Positions 61,201 through 64,000 of a stretch of DNA of 64,000 bases are shown here, one piece after another. The stretch's first letter is position 1. Each line of letters opens with the position of its first letter. The DNA is from Paralvinella palmiformis (Eukaryota; Annelida; Polychaeta; Terebellida; Alvinellidae). The notes beneath the pieces were generated by a model that was not told the DNA's origin, ran no database searches, and saw only the letters and a program-made list of their open reading frames with translations. The stretch is from assembly GCA_025642065.1 (NCBI GenBank), contig JAODUP010000014.1:186001-250000 (forward strand), given 5' to 3'. A program made the position numbers and the translations under genes.

Positions 61201-62729
61201 ACACGGGACAAATGGACATTGAGATTGAAGGCCGGGATGATTAAAGCTTATTGTGTCCCAGTTAATGGTCTGTTAACTTGGTAAAATCTTATTAATTCTC
61301 CGGAAAAAGTAGATCTCTCAACTGATAATACAGATGTTATAAAATGTGCATGCATCGAATACATGTTGGTTAATTTAGGAATGGTATTATTTCAGTGAAC
61401 AAGTTAGGGAAGGCTACCATGTACCTAGCACAAAAAGCGGCACCACAAATACGTCAACATGGAGAAAAATATCTGCCGCAGTGTGTTATAAGGAAGGATT
61501 CTGGGGGACAGTCTAAACTGGATGGCGCTCTGGAGGTGGCTGGAGGTGGAATCAAAGGTAACATTAAGTATACCCTAAATTGTCAGATCACAAACGGAAA
61601 TAATTACTCCGGAGGCTTTGCCAACAGTATTGTTAGGACATCGAAACATATCCGAGTGGAGAAATGTATGTCCACACCGCAAACTGATTTATTAGTTTGT
61701 TTATTTCACTAAAGAATCCATAAATTTATGGTAATGTTGTTGGCCATCATTTGGGTGTTGTACTAAATATATTTTATGATTGGGAGAGTTCGTGAATGCT
61801 TTTTTTGCACTGAGAATACCTTTGACGAAATTAAAAGTAAACAAATTTTCTTAGTGATGACAACTTCCTGAACTTTTTTATTTTTATGAGAAGTAATATG
61901 TGTGTGTGTGTGTGATGCTTCTAAAGTAATGCTTACGTTTTTTCAGTTATGTGTAAATGACTATTTCCCTACAGGCTGGGTGACGGTATATATGGGATTA
62001 GAACAGGCCGCAAAGACTCTTGCCAAGAATATCGCTGATGAGACTGTCCACGTAGTGAAGCATAAGTAAGTCTTTAGGATGTGATGTAGAAACAACTCAT
62101 TATTGGTGGCATACATTTTATAAGGTACTCTTACAGCCAGCTGATCGTGTTCTAAAGCTTGCTTCCGTCCTTCCTCACAGTTATGAATGTATTAAACCCC
62201 GAAGGACAGGACCAAATATTACAGGATCTAAAGTGGTACCCAATATAAGATAGTTTGTACGAATGATGTGAATTTATTTAAAAAAAGTACTTATACAAAT
62301 ACTATATAAATGACCACTGCATACTACACGTTGTGTAGATTTGATAGATGTAGTTAGATAATATACGTAGTTTCAGCGAATCAACACATCTAGCTGCTGC
62401 AGAAAAAGCGAAATATTCTGTTTGTGAATCATGAAAGTAGTAGATCCTGTAAGAGTAACATTTTTGTTTTGTCATTTTATTCCAGATACGGCGAGGAATT
62501 GGGGAATATCACTGAAGACACTCTATACAGTGGTGGAAACATTGCCATGACTATCCATTACACATCTAACATAGGAGCTAAGGCCATTGCTAAGCGCGTC
62601 GCCAAGGATACAGGACAGGTGCTGGTAGTTGATGCTCCGGTAAGGAAGCAGACTAGACCTGATCCAGGTGATAATCAGAATGGAACAATGGACTGCAATG
62701 ATAAGTCAACAGAACTGAGAGATAGTTAA
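58246..62729 (+). CDS. SPART: Spartin (MIT and senescence domains, seven coding exons)
   Basis: Spartin acts on endosomes, lipid droplets and mitochondria; loss of the human gene causes Troyer syndrome. Coding exons: 58246-59005, 59139-59239, 59331-59466, 59643-59837, 61396-61557, 61975-62065 and 62486-62729. Phases close to 562 aa (human 666). The start ATG lies six bases after an acceptor (TTCGTACAG), so the 5' UTR is in an upstream exon. An MIT domain spans about residues 32-111 (NEAYLYVEQALNLDEKGHAD..AIVLYQKSI). A PPSY motif at 128-131 matches the PPxY that binds WW-domain ubiquitin ligases in human spartin. The central block VQVFFIKKDG..SAPSYP, DWTYPLLEGQSPVLHANWGA matches the conserved middle region. 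The senescence domain starts near residue 333 (AEWLSWGIVKGATKTGELVK) and runs past KGLYYTRKATEG, KLDGALEVAGGGIKG and VYMGLEQAAKTL to NIGAKAIAKRVAKDTG. The C-terminal tail is short. Confidence 0.95.
59838..61395 (+). other. Largest SPART intron
   Basis: A 1.56-kb AT-rich intron between the exons at 59643-59837 and 61396-61557. No embedded gene or mobile element recognised. The remaining introns are short: 133, 91, 176, 417 and 420 bp. Confidence 0.6.
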
Positions 62730-64000
62730 TCTGTCTGTTATTTTGAAATGAGATGATCTAGATATGTCACGTAGAGCAGTTTCAGGCTACGGCGTACACA
62801 TAAATTAGCCTGCACTTTTATATAGCAGACGAGTAGATGCAGAATTATGGTATTTTGCATGTGTTGCTTTTAATAACAAATGCCTCGTGGTCCATTATTA
62901 GTGGTTCTGTAACCTATTAAGCTACTAATCAATGTGCATTTTATTATCATGCCCACCAATGCTGCAGCAGAAGATTATTGCGTAACGATATATTTAGTTT
63001 TTGCAGTGTTTCGTACATTTTATGAAGGTTATTACTATTATTTTTCTGTTTGCCATGTTCTTTCACATTACTAGATATTCTCCGACTGTGAACATATTCC
63101 ACTGTTGACGTAATCAAAATATTTCACTGTATGGGATCACTATTGTTATATATTCCACCGTTGACGTAATCAAAATATTTCACTGTATGGGATCACTATT
63201 GTTATACAATGTTTACCGTTTTTATATGTTCCGTGTTTTACGTCAACCTTTTCTTTCTCAAGAATTACGGTGTTGGTACTTCTCAGGATTATTACTCTGC
63301 CACGCTATTATTATTTATAGCACGATCTATTTCTGAATGGATTCTAGCGTACACCAGAAAGAGACAAACGTGCAGGTTATAACATCTATCTGAGATGTGA
63401 GCCATGTTATGGCATTAGCTATAATTTGTCTTTCGAAGTTTTTACTGTTTTGCGTTGTGATACAGTCTGAGCAACAATCAAAGTCATCCAACACTAATTA
63501 ATTAATCATCATTCTCTTGTCAAAAGTTAATAATAATAATAATATGGTATTAAAACTTAAAAGGTATATTTCATGCTATTCGTTATCACAGCGGTTTGTG
63601 ATTGGTTACGTAAACTTCTTATTTGTTAAAATTTAATAGCATATTGTTAAAATTAGAGTTCCGTGTTATTTCGTAAAACCGTCTTAGAAATGTAATTAAT
63701 TTTTAGATTGGTCGTTCAAACTTTTTACGGTGTGGTTAAATATTATGACCAATTTCGAGCTAAGAATAGAACGATTTAGGGTAATTTGTGTGTGAAAGAA
63801 GAGTGGAAATATATCTGTACTGAGCAGTTTTCAGTGTTGAGTTTGTTTTGTATTTCGTGGGAGAATCCCCAGGCTGTCGCTTATTCGGCACAGCCTAGGT
63901 GTTGAGGTTATTTCTAGTTAAATTTGAACACTGAAATAGGATTGATCTTATGGTGTTTTGTTTTGTTTATCTGTATTAAGCTTGATGTGAAGTGTAGATC
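62730..64000 (+). other. SPART 3' UTR and flank
   Basis: No coding sequence after the stop. No canonical AATAAA was noticed; an ATTAAA variant lies at 63549-63554. It contains a 56-bp tandem duplication, listed separately. Confidence 0.4.
63095..63206. repeat. 56-bp tandem duplication in the SPART 3' flank
   Basis: Unit 63095-63150 is repeated directly at 63151-63206 with a single substitution (CCACTG versus CCACCG), indicating a recent duplication. Confidence 0.9.

Overview
This is animal nuclear DNA: intron-rich genes with GT-AG junctions, long non-coding stretches, many microsatellites, LINE and SINE remnants, and a ParaHox-class homeobox gene. A marine protostome, most likely a lophotrochozoan or mollusc, fits best. 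That taxonomic placement is an inference from gene structure and repeat style; no sequence search was possible.

Four protein-coding genes can be reconstructed exon by exon. (1) The 3' end of a Staufen orthologue (+ strand, coding exons 207-1975; earlier exons lie upstream of the window). (2) A complete two-exon Gsx homeobox gene (- strand, 18798-20424). (3) A complete nine-exon TMEM184C-like transmembrane gene (- strand, 40908-50275). (4) A spartin (SPART/SPG20) orthologue with seven coding exons (+ strand, 58246-62729). In all three multi-exon reconstructions and in Gsx, every splice phase closes in frame. Predicted lengths are at least 238 aa (partial), 459 aa, 541 aa and 562 aa.

Layout: 0-2 kb Staufen end; 2-11.8 kb AT-rich intergenic DNA with SINEs, a broken LINE and a dispersed repeat; 11.8-34 kb a CpG-richer domain around Gsx with many microsatellites and almost no recognisable transposons; 34-40 kb repeat-rich DNA with a 610-bp CACT array, a frameshifted LINE, SINEs and a MITE-like element; 40.7-50.3 kb TMEM184C; 50-58 kb AT-rich DNA with a 101-bp perfect inverted repeat and a well-bounded 969-bp hAT-like element; 58.2-62.7 kb spartin; then its 3' flank.

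The genes share no pathway. Staufen is an RNA-binding transport factor, Gsx a neural patterning transcription factor, TMEM184C a membrane protein, and spartin an endosome/lipid-droplet protein. Their adjacency looks like ordinary animal microsynteny. The most distinctive content is mobile: a tRNA-headed SINE family with nine visible copies, two with exact 15-bp target duplications; the hAT-like element with an exact 8-bp duplication beside spartin; and several inverted-repeat elements I cannot name. I found no CRISPR array, bacterial-style operon, rRNA or functional tRNA gene, and no clear case of an undescribed biological system.
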